Positions 34,235-42,500 of a stretch of DNA of 64,000 bases are shown here, piece by piece; the stretch's first letter is position 1, and each line of letters begins with the position of its first letter. A model generated the notes under the pieces. The model worked only from the letters and a program-made list of their open reading frames with translations. It did not search any database and was not told where the DNA came from. The DNA lies in assembly GCF_000805385.1 (NCBI RefSeq), contig NZ_JTJW01000003.1:124001-188000 (forward strand). Direction: 5' to 3'. The stretch is from Mycolicibacterium setense (GTDB taxonomy: Bacteria; Actinomycetota; Actinomycetes; Mycobacteriales; Mycobacteriaceae). The translations under genes were made by a program, and so were the position numbers.

Positions 34235-36190
34235 ATGACCATGCGACATGGAAGAGACGGCTTTTTCATCGTGGGAGAGGGCCTCCTGACGGCGGATCCG
34301 GCACCGCGTCTGTCGGACGCCGACGAACTGCGGCAGTTCCGCTTCTCCCGTATCGGGCCGGAGGGAACGAAGGCGACCACAGAGCTCGTCACGGCGATGG
34401 CCGAAGCCATCACCGCCACCGATCCCGGCGACGATGGTGGGATACCGGCCGGATACACCTATCTGGGTCAGTTCGTCGACCACGACCTGACGAGGGACAA
34501 GACCCAGGGCGCGCTCGGATCGGACGTGACCGTGGACGAGATGATCCAGGGCCGTTCGCCTGCGCTCGATCTCGATTCTCTCTACGACCGTGGTCCGGCC
34601 GAGGCTCCGCAGTTCTACACCGATGGAATGCACCTGAAAATGGGGCGCACCGCGGCGGGCTCCGGCCTGTCGGCATTCGACGGCCACGATCTGCCACGCG
34701 ATCCACAGCAACCCAGCGCGCTGATTCCGGACCCACGCAACGACGAGAACCTGGTGGTGGCGCAGACCCACCTGGCGTTCATCAGATTCCACAACCGCGT
34801 GGTCGACACGATCTCCCCGGGGCCTGCTCCGGCGATGTTCGAGACGGCGCGGGAGCTCGTCGTCAAGCATTACCAGTGGATGCTGCGCCACGACTATCTC
34901 CCCAGGATCGTCGACCCGGGGATCGTCGAGGACGTATTCGCCAACGGTCGCACGCTCTTCGAGACCTCACCGGTCCCCGGTGACGCACCCACGATGCCGA
35001 TCGAATTCTCGGTCGCGGCATTCCGGCTCGGGCACAGCATGGTCCGCAACACCTACAACTGGAATCGGATCTTCGACAACGGCGGTGGCACCTTGGAACT
35101 CCTGTTCGGATTCTCGGGAACCAGTGGTGGCCTCTCGGGCGACAATCCCTTGCCCTCCACCTGGATCGCCGACTTCCGCCGGTTGTACGACTTCGCCGAG
35201 GCCGGGCGAGCCGACCTCGTCGTGCCGGATACCAAGTTCAATCGCGCGCGGAAGATCGACACCCGACTCACCGATCCGCTGGCCACCCTGCCGCCGGGTT
35301 CGTTCGGATCCGGCAGCCCCGTACGCGCGCCGCAGGCCAATCTCGCATTCCGAAACCTGATCCGGGGCAACATGGTCAGGCTCGCCAGCGGACAGCAGAT
35401 GGTGGAGCTGGCAGACGGTGTCACAGCGCTGTCCGAAGCCGAGATCCTCAAGGGCGCGGGCAATGGAGCGGGGGTCGACTTCACCGGGCTGGTTCCGGCG
35501 CTGCGCAGTGAACTGGCCGCCAACACCCCGCTGTGGCTGTACATCCTGCGGGAGGCCGAGCTCAACGGTGGGCGGCTCACCGGTGTCGGGGGCCGCATCG
35601 TGGCCGAGGTCTTCCACCGCGCCATGGAGGGCAGCACGTATTCGATTGTGCGAGAACCTCAGTGGCGCCCGACGCTGGGCCCGGACTCCTTCACGTTCCG
35701 GATGGTGGACCTGTTGCTGTTCGCCTTCGAGGGCCGGGCCGACCTACTCAATCCACTCGGGGACGAACCCTCGCCGCAGCTGGAGATCATCGCACTGCGG
35801 CGCGGCGACGACGGTCCATTCGTCGCGATCCTGCAGCACCTGTTGCGCGCGCGGGCGTTCGGACTGAAGGTCGACGGCATCTTCGGCGAGGTCACCGAAC
35901 GGGCCGTGCGCCGGTTCCAGGGAAACCAGGGCATCGGCGTCGACGGCATCGTGGGGCCGGTCACCTGGAGCCGGCTGTTCATCACGGTCCGGCTCGGCAG
36001 CACCGGCGAGGCTGTCAAGGGGGTACAGGTGCGGATGAATCTGCGTCAGGCCGATCCGATCGACGTGGACGGCAGCTTCGGCCCGCGCACCAGGCAGGCG
36101 GTGCGCGAATTCCAAAGCAGTCAGAACATCGACGTCGACGGCGTTGCCGGCCCGATCACGTGGCGCAGGTGCGTGTCCGAACCGGCGTAG
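34235..36190 (+). CDS. Animal-type haem peroxidase fused to two peptidoglycan-binding repeats
   Basis: This is a 651-residue protein. Residues 1-510 are a peroxidase-cyclooxygenase superfamily domain with distal His H83 ('YLGQFVDHDLTRD') and proximal His H267 ('FRLGHSMVRNTYNWN'). Residues about 529-586 and 590-648 are two PG_binding_1 repeats ('DGIFGEVTERAVRRFQGNQGIGVDGIVGPVTW' and 'DGSFGPRTRQAVREFQSSQNIDVDGVAGPITW'). No signal peptide or membrane helix is visible, so the route to the wall is unclear. The pairing suggests peroxide-driven oxidation or halide chemistry held at peptidoglycan. The start may be ATG 34235 or 34241; AAGGGG fits the second slightly better. A strong hairpin follows the stop. 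Confidence 0.85.
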   Translation: MTMRHGRDGFFIVGEGLLTADPAPRLSDADELRQFRFSRIGPEGTKATTELVTAMAEAITATDPGDDGGIPAGYTYLGQFVDHDLTRDKTQGALGSDVTVDEMIQGRSPALDLDSLYDRGPAEAPQFYTDGMHLKMGRTAAGSGLSAFDGHDLPRDPQQPSALIPDPRNDENLVVAQTHLAFIRFHNRVVDTISPGPAPAMFETARELVVKHYQWMLRHDYLPRIVDPGIVEDVFANGRTLFETSPVPGDAPTMPIEFSVAAFRLGHSMVRNTYNWNRIFDNGGGTLELLFGFSGTSGGLSGDNPLPSTWIADFRRLYDFAEAGRADLVVPDTKFNRARKIDTRLTDPLATLPPGSFGSGSPVRAPQANLAFRNLIRGNMVRLASGQQMVELADGVTALSEAEILKGAGNGAGVDFTGLVPALRSELAANTPLWLYILREAELNGGRLTGVGGRIVAEVFHRAMEGSTYSIVREPQWRPTLGPDSFTFRMVDLLLFAFEGRADLLNPLGDEPSPQLEIIALRRGDDGPFVAILQHLLRARAFGLKVDGIFGEVTERAVRRFQGNQGIGVDGIVGPVTWSRLFITVRLGSTGEAVKGVQVRMNLRQADPIDVDGSFGPRTRQAVREFQSSQNIDVDGVAGPITWRRCVSEPA

Positions 36191-36214
36191 ATCGCCCGTC
36201 GCCGGCCGTCCAAC

Positions 36215-36251
36215 ACATGAGGCCCCTGGGATGTACCCAGGGGCCTCATGT
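36215..36251. terminator. Strong bidirectional hairpin between peroxidase and fadE5
   Basis: A perfect 16-bp stem (ACATGAGGCCCCTGGG and its complement) closes a 5-base loop, 24 bases after the peroxidase stop and 21 bases from the fadE5 stop. No T-run follows on either side. Confidence 0.75.
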
Positions 36252-36272
36252 CGTGTTGATCGTCGAGTTGCT

Positions 36273-38108
36273 CTAGAACGCAGCCTCGTCGAGTTCCATC
36301 ACCTCGTTGTCGATGGTCTCGATGACCTGACGGGTGCTGGTCAGCAGCGGCAGCATGTTCTTGGCGAAGAACGAGGCCGCGGCGATCTTGCCCTCGAGGT
36401 AGGTGCGCTCTTCACCGGTGGCGCCGGCGTCGAGCTTCTCGATGGCCACGCCGGCCTGGCGGGCCAGCAGCCAGCCGAGCAGCAGGTCGCCGACCGACAG
36501 CAGGAAGCGGACCGAGCCGAGGCCCACCTTGTAGATGCTGGCGGCATCTTCCTGCGCGGCCATCAGGTAGCCGGTCAGGGTGGCGGCCATGCCCTGGACG
36601 TCCTCCAGCGCGGTGGCCAGCAGGGCGCGCTCGGTCTTCAGCCGGCCGTTGCCCGTCTCGTTCTTGATGAACTGCTCGATCTCGCCGGCCACGAAAGCCA
36701 GCGCCTGTCCCTTGTCGCGGACGATCTTGCGGAAGAAGAAGTCCTGCGCCTGGATGGCGGTGGTGCCCTCGTACAGCGAGTCGATCTTGGCGTCGCGGAT
36801 GTACTGCTCGATCGGGTAGTCCTGCAGGAAGCCGGAACCGCCCAGGGTCTGCAGGCTCTCGGTCAGCTTGGCGTAGGCCTGCTCCGAGCCGAAGCCCTTG
36901 ACCACCGGCAGCAGCAGGTCGTTGACCTTGTGCGCGAGCTCGGGCTCGACACCGTGCAGCGCCTTGGCGACGTCCTTGTCCTGGAAGGTCGCGGTGTACA
37001 GGTACAGCGCGCGCATGCCCTCGGCGTAGGACTTCTGGGTCATGAGGCTGCGACGGACGTCAGGGTGATGGGTGATGGTGACGCGCGGGGCGGTCTTGTC
37101 CATCATCTGGGTCAGGTCGGCACCCTGCACGCGCTCCTTGGCGTACTCGAGAGCGTTCAGGTAACCGGTCGACAGGGTCGCGATGGCCTTGGTGCCCACC
37201 ATCATTCGAGCCTGCTCGATGACGTCGAACATCTGCGCGATGCCGTTGTGCACCTCGCCGACCAGCCAGCCCACCGCAGGCTTGTCGTGCTGGCCGAAGG
37301 TCAGCTCACACGTGGCCGAGACCTTCAGGCCCATCTTGTGCTCGACGTTGGTGACGTACACGCCGTTGCGCTCGCCCAGCTCGCCGGTCTCGAAATCGAA
37401 GTGGAACTTCGGTACGAAGAACAGCGACAGACCCTTGGTGCCCGGGCCTGCGCCCTCGGGGCGGGCCAGCACCAGGTGGAAGATGTTCTCGAACAGGTCA
37501 TCTGAATCGGCGGAGGTGATGAATCGCTTCACGCCGTCGATGTGCCAGGAGCCGTCGTCCTGCTTGACGGCCTTGGTGCGGCCGGCGCCGACGTCAGAGC
37601 CCGCGTCGGGCTCGGTGAGCACCATGGTGGCGCCCCAGCCGCGCTCGGAGGCCAGGACGGCCCACTTCTTCTGCTCTTCAGTGGCATTGTCGTAGAAGAT
37701 CTGCGCGAAGGCGGCCCCACCGGCGTACATCCACACGGCGGGGTTGGCGCCGAGGATGTGCTCGTTGAGCGCCCACAGCAGCGCCTTGGGGGCAGGCACG
37801 CCACCAAGCTCTTCGTACAGGCCGACCTTGTCCCAGCCGCCGTCGATCGCCGCGCGCACCGACTTCTTGAAGGGCTCGGGCAGCGTGACGGTGTGGGTCT
37901 TGGGGTCGAACACCGGCGGGTTGCGGTCACCGTCGGCGAACGAATCGGCGATCGGGCCCTCTGCGAGGCGAGCCATTTCGCTGAGCATCTCGCGGGCCGT
38001 ATCGGCGTCCAGGTCGGCGTAGTCGCCTGCGCCGAGGGCCTTGTCCAGACCGAAGACGTCGAACAGGTTGAAGACCTGGTCACGGACATTGCTCTTGTAG
38101 TGGCTCAC
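36273..38108 (-). CDS. fadE5: Acyl-CoA dehydrogenase FadE5
   Basis: This 611-residue flavoprotein has the same length as M. tuberculosis FadE5 (Rv0244c), which oxidises a wide range of acyl-CoAs. The three-part ACAD core shows '[20 protein letters not shown]' (FAD/substrate loop), '[17 protein letters not shown]' and '[13 protein letters not shown]'. The C-terminal extension typical of long-chain members follows ('[37 protein letters not shown]'). The start is GTG at 38108, fixed by AAGGAGG a few bases upstream. The promoter region has a strong TATAGT -10 and two separate palindromes. It would supply CoA esters or remove them from the lipid pools used by the neighbouring TPP locus (inference). 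Confidence 0.93.
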   Translation of the reverse strand: MSHYKSNVRDQVFNLFDVFGLDKALGAGDYADLDADTAREMLSEMARLAEGPIADSFADGDRNPPVFDPKTHTVTLPEPFKKSVRAAIDGGWDKVGLYEELGGVPAPKALLWALNEHILGANPAVWMYAGGAAFAQIFYDNATEEQKKWAVLASERGWGATMVLTEPDAGSDVGAGRTKAVKQDDGSWHIDGVKRFITSADSDDLFENIFHLVLARPEGAGPGTKGLSLFFVPKFHFDFETGELGERNGVYVTNVEHKMGLKVSATCELTFGQHDKPAVGWLVGEVHNGIAQMFDVIEQARMMVGTKAIATLSTGYLNALEYAKERVQGADLTQMMDKTAPRVTITHHPDVRRSLMTQKSYAEGMRALYLYTATFQDKDVAKALHGVEPELAHKVNDLLLPVVKGFGSEQAYAKLTESLQTLGGSGFLQDYPIEQYIRDAKIDSLYEGTTAIQAQDFFFRKIVRDKGQALAFVAGEIEQFIKNETGNGRLKTERALLATALEDVQGMAATLTGYLMAAQEDAASIYKVGLGSVRFLLSVGDLLLGWLLARQAGVAIEKLDAGATGEERTYLEGKIAAASFFAKNMLPLLTSTRQVIETIDNEVMELDEAAF

Positions 38109-38156
38109 TTTTCCTCCTTGTGAGAATGCCACCTGAGGTTGGGTACTTCGGATAAG

Positions 38157-38170
38157 TTACCCACCAGTAA
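38157..38170. promoter_or_regulatory. Operator in the fadE5 leader (TTAC-N6-GTAA)
   Basis: TTAC-CCACCA-GTAA, with flanking AG/CT extending the symmetry to 38155-38172. It lies just downstream of the predicted fadE5 transcription start. It has the same skeleton as the fabG4/fadA2 operator. Confidence 0.55.
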
Positions 38171-38179
38171 CTGCGGCCA

Positions 38180-38185
38180 ACTATA
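38180..38185 (-). promoter_or_regulatory. Candidate -10 (TATAGT) for fadE5
   Basis: TATAGT on the reverse strand is a near-consensus -10. Predicted transcription would start about 38173, leaving a 65-base leader before the GTG. Confidence 0.5.
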
Positions 38186-38195
38186 CCGTTCGGTA
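38184..38195. promoter_or_regulatory. Operator over the fadE5 -10 (TACCGTTCGGTA)
   Basis: TACCG-TT-CGGTA is symmetric in its 5-base arms and overlaps the TATAGT -10. It differs from the mmpS/tetR operator core only in the central two bases. Confidence 0.55.
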
Positions 38196-38332
38196 ACTTC
38201 AACGCAAAGAAACTCTGAGCAATTTCTGGGAGCTAACCAACCCAGCGGTTGATCGACCTCTGTACCGCGTGGTCAAAATGAATCTGACCAGCTGTTTTGC
38301 CGCATTGTGACGATCCTCACGAATATGGCCAT

Positions 38333-38338
38333 TAGAGT
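38333..38338 (+). promoter_or_regulatory. Candidate -10 (TAGAGT), leaderless spacing
   Basis: TAGAGT ends 7 bases before the ATG at 38345, so the mRNA would start with the initiation codon. Confidence 0.4.
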
Positions 38339-38344
38339 CAGCGG

Positions 38345-39424
38345 ATGCTTCGAATCGCGGTGTGGGGTACAGGGAACATGGGCGCGACGGCGATCAGGTC
38401 GGCCACGGCATTCCCGGGCCTCGAACTGGCTGCAGTCATCACGTCGTCCGAGGAAAAAGCCGGTCGTGACGCCGCGACGTTCGCCAAGCTCGACGCTTCG
38501 ACCGGCGTCACCGCCACGACCGACGTCGACGCGGCGCTCGCGCAGTGCGATGCCGTCGCGTACATGTCCTCCGGCGATATCCGGCCGGAGGAGGCCATCG
38601 CCGAGATCGAGCGGTGCCTACGCGCGGGCAAACAGGTGGTGACGCCGTCGCTGTACTCGCTCTATGACCCGGCCTCGGCACCGACCGAGTGGGTCGACCG
38701 GCTCACCGACGCCGCGGTGGCCGGCAACGCCGCACTTCTGGTCAGCGGCGTCGATCCGGGCTGGGGCAATGACGCACTCGCGGTGATCGCAGCGGGGCTG
38801 TGTACCCGGATCCGCACCATCCGGTGTCAGGAGATCTTCGACTACTCCACCTACAACCAGCCGCATTCGGTGCGGGTGCTCTGCGGATTCGGCGGGTCGA
38901 TGGACGAGACGCCGATGATGTTGCTGCCGTCCATTCCGACCATGGTGTGGGGCGGCAATGTCCGTTTGATCGGTCGCGGGCTGGGCCTGGAGATCGACGA
39001 CATCACCGAAACGGTCGAACGGCTGCCGCTCACCGAGACCGTCGACAACGTCATGGGCCGGTTCGAAGCGGGCACGCAGGGAGCGTTCCGCCTTCAGGTG
39101 ATCGGATGGTCGAAGGGCGTCGAGCGGATCATCATCGAGCACATCACGCGCATCGACCCGTCATGCGCGCCGGAATGGCCACAACCCGATGAGGGCGTCG
39201 GCGACCATCGCGTGATCATCGACGGTGATCCGCAGCTGAGCATGGTGGTGCGTGCCGACGTGCCGGGCGGGACGCGTGCCGACGGCGGCAACACCACCGC
39301 GGCCAACCGCCTGCTGGGCGCGATCGACTGGCTGTCGACCCAGAAACCCGGCATCTACGACGGCCTCGACGTGCCGCTGCATCCGCCGCTGCCCGCCGAG
39401 GTCGAGGCGACCCGCTGGGTCTAG
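38345..39424 (+). CDS. DapB/2,4-diaminopentanoate dehydrogenase-like oxidoreductase
   Basis: This 359-residue NAD(P)-binding protein has a Rossmann motif at the very start ('MLRIAVWGTGNMGATAIRSA'). 'AVAYMSSGDIRPEEAIAEIERCLRAGKQVVTPSLY' follows, typical of dihydrodipicolinate-reductase-like folds. The middle 'SGVDPGWGNDALAVI' and 'CQEIFDYSTYNQPHSVR' belong to the C-terminal domain of the 2,4-diaminopentanoate dehydrogenase-like branch. The true substrate is unknown; lysine synthesis is unlikely because the C-domain differs from DapB. It is probably leaderless. It lies between fadE5 and pks and converges on pks with a long hairpin between. Confidence 0.75.
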   Translation: MLRIAVWGTGNMGATAIRSATAFPGLELAAVITSSEEKAGRDAATFAKLDASTGVTATTDVDAALAQCDAVAYMSSGDIRPEEAIAEIERCLRAGKQVVTPSLYSLYDPASAPTEWVDRLTDAAVAGNAALLVSGVDPGWGNDALAVIAAGLCTRIRTIRCQEIFDYSTYNQPHSVRVLCGFGGSMDETPMMLLPSIPTMVWGGNVRLIGRGLGLEIDDITETVERLPLTETVDNVMGRFEAGTQGAFRLQVIGWSKGVERIIIEHITRIDPSCAPEWPQPDEGVGDHRVIIDGDPQLSMVVRADVPGGTRADGGNTTAANRLLGAIDWLSTQKPGIYDGLDVPLHPPLPAEVEATRWV

Positions 39425-39435
39425 CTTCTCGCCCG

Positions 39436-39493
39436 CGAGCAGACGCAGAGTCGCACCAATCCGCGTGGAAAGGTGCGACTCTACGTCTGCTCG
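39436..39493. terminator. Long hairpin between the oxidoreductase and pks (repeat family B)
   Basis: Arms 39436-39457 and 39472-39493 form a 22-bp stem with one C-A mismatch and a 14-base loop. The outer part CGAGCAGACG recurs in the composite element at 28079-28162. It separates convergent stops. Confidence 0.7.
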
Positions 39494-39510
39494 GCAATCG
39501 AGGGCGGCGG

Positions 39511-42500
39511 TTAGTCCGCTGCCGCCTCCGTGGCGGGTGGCTCCTCAGTCGGCGGTGATTCCGGATCGGCCGGTGCCGCTGCTGCGGACTCTCCCTCAGC
39601 GTCTTGCTGCGACGCCTCAGGCGATTCCGCCGGCGCCTGGGGGGATGCCGGCGATTCGGCGTCGGGCAGCTGACCCACCAGGTACTCGGCGAGGCCGCCG
39701 ATGGTCGGGTAGTCGAACACCGCGGTCGCGTTCAGCGTGAACTTGCCGCCGAACTGACTGTGCAGCCGGTTGCGGAGCTCGATCGCCATCAGCGAGTCGG
39801 TACCGAGATCCAGGAAGCGGCTGGTCGCGGCAGGCGGAGAGGCCAGGCGCAGGAAGTTCTGCACCTCCTTCTGGAGGAACTCGGTCACGAACCCGGCGCG
39901 CTGCGGCACCGGAATCTCGAGCAGCTGCTTGAGCACCTCGCTGTCCCCGACGACCTCGCCCACGGCGTTCGGCAACACCAGATCGAGAATCGGCGGCCGC
40001 TGACTGCCCAGCACCTTCGCGGCCCGCTGCCAGTTCGCCTTGATGACGGTGGCCTGGCCGGTGCCGTTGGCGATCACCTCGGCAAGCGCGGAGAGCGCTG
40101 CCGAGGGATCCAGCGGAATCAAGCCCTGCGCACTGATATTCGCGGTCGCCGCCTCCGAGGACGCCATACCGCCCTGGCCCCACGGGCCGAAGTTGATGCC
40201 CGTGGCCGGCAGACCCTGTGCCCGCCGCTGCGCGATCAGACCGTCGAGCAACGCATTGGCCGTCGCGTAGTTGGCCTGACCGGGTGACCCGAACAGGCTC
40301 GACACCGACGAGGACACGATGAAGAAGTCCAGATCGTCGTCCTTCGTCAACCTGTCCAGGTAGTCGGCACCGAAGGCCTTGGGGGTCAACGTCGTCCGGA
40401 AGCGCTCCACGCTCTGCTGACCGAGCAGCGCATCATCGAGCACACCCGCGAGATGCGCGACACCGGCAAGCGGTGGCAGTTCTGCGCGGATGCGGTCGAG
40501 CAGCGCCGACACCCCGGATTCCTCACCGACATCGGCGCTGAATACGTGGACGCGGGTCTTGTAGCGCTCGGTGATCTCATCGATCAACCGTTGCGCTTCC
40601 GCGTCGGGCGTACGGCGGCTGGTCAAGACGATGTCCCCGGCACCCAGTTGCGCCAGATACGACGCCGTGTGCAGACCGATCGCACCGAGCCCACCGGTGA
40701 TCAGGTAGCTCCGGTCGGACCTCGGCTGCAGCGGAGTCGGCATCTGGCACACGATCTTGCCGATATGCCGGGCCTGCTGCATGCGCCGGAACGCCGTCCT
40801 GGCTTCCGTCAGTGGGTAGATCTCGGCGGGAAGCGGCGTCCAGTCGCCGTTGGCCAACCCCTCCGACACCTCGGTCAGCAGGGTGCGAATGCGCTCGGGC
40901 TCCTGGAACATCACCGTGTCCAGCGCCACGATCTCGTACGCGATATCGGGTCGGGCCTCGGCCATCTGCTCCGCGGTCCAGATATCGCGCTTGGCGATCT
41001 CGGCGAAACGGCCGTTCTTGGCAGTGGCCCGCACGGTCGCCTCGACGAACCCTTCGCTGGTCAGCGAGTTGAGTACGACATCGACACCCGCGCCGCCGGT
41101 ATCCGCGAGGATTTGGTCGGCGAAATCGGTTGTCCGCGAGTCGTACACATACTTGACGCCCAGCTTGCGCAGCGTCGCCCGCTTGAAGGTGCTCGCCGTC
41201 GCGTAAACCTCGGCGCCGCATTGCTGCGCCATCTGGATGGCGGCCAATCCGACACCACCGCTGGCGGCATGGATGAGCACCCGGTCACCCTGCTTGAGTT
41301 GCGCCCAGTCGAACGCGAGCCGGACCGTCAGCGCCGCAGCGGGGATCGTGGCCGCCTCGACCGCGCTGATCCCGTCGGGAATCGGCGCCAGGAACTGCTC
41401 CGGCACGTTGAACCGGCTACCGAAAGCCCCCTGCATGGAGCCGTAGACCCGCTGGCCCACCTTGACTCCGGTGACACCTTCACCCAATTGCGTGACCACA
41501 CCGGCGAAGTCACCACCGATCGGTCCGGGATCACCCGGGTAGAGGCCCAGCACGTTGAGGACGTCCCGGAAGTTGAGGCCCGCGGCCTCGACTCGGACCT
41601 GTACGTAGCCCTCCTCGGGTGCCGGAACCTCCTTCTCGGTGATCCGCAGGTTGTCGATCGCGCCGCGTTCGGTCGGCGCCAGCACGTAATCGCTGCCGCG
41701 TGGCACCGTGAGATGCCCGCTCCGTGCCCACGGCAACAGCCGGGAGGCCAGTAGCTTGCCTTGCCGCACCGCGATTTCCGGTTCTTCGACCGGTGTGACC
41801 AACAGGTTCGCCAATGCCTGCACAGCCTCCGGCGACCCGTCGCAATCGACGAGTTTGGCGCGCAGCGCCGGTTCCTCGTTGATCGTGGTGCGTCCGAATC
41901 CCCACAGCGCCGCCTGTACCGGATCGACCGGCTCACCGGACTCGGTGGCGACGGCGCGCTCGGTGACGATCAACAGTCCGTTCGGAAGTTTCACGTCACC
42001 GCTCTGTACGGTGTGCACCGCGCTGAGCAGGTTGGCGATCTCGGCCTCGAGCCGTGCCTGACTGTCGGCGCTCGACTCCTGTGAGTCCGGCGCGGTAGCA
42101 CGCCAGACGACACCGGAGAACGGAAGACCGCGTTCGAAGGCCTGCGCCAACACCTGTCCGAGGAGCTCCTGGTCGGTGTTGCGATCGAACGGGATGCAGC
42201 CCGGAATCTTGGCGGCCAGTTCATCGAAACCGGCGATCAGCCAAGTGCCGGTGGGATTTTCGGCTGCAGCTGCGTCGTCGGAGGACGGCACCGGAACCTC
42301 GTGCCAGCCGAGCGTGTACAGCAGCCGGGTGGCATCGCCACCGAGGCCACGGAGCAACGCCTCGCGAGGCGCGCGCTTGACCGTGAACTCTCGAACCCCG
42401 CCCAGATAACGGCCATCGCGATCGAGGTAGTCGAGATCGAAGACCTGGGTTTCGCTGTCCAGGGCACTCTGATGCCACCGCGCACGGCAGTAGAACCGCC

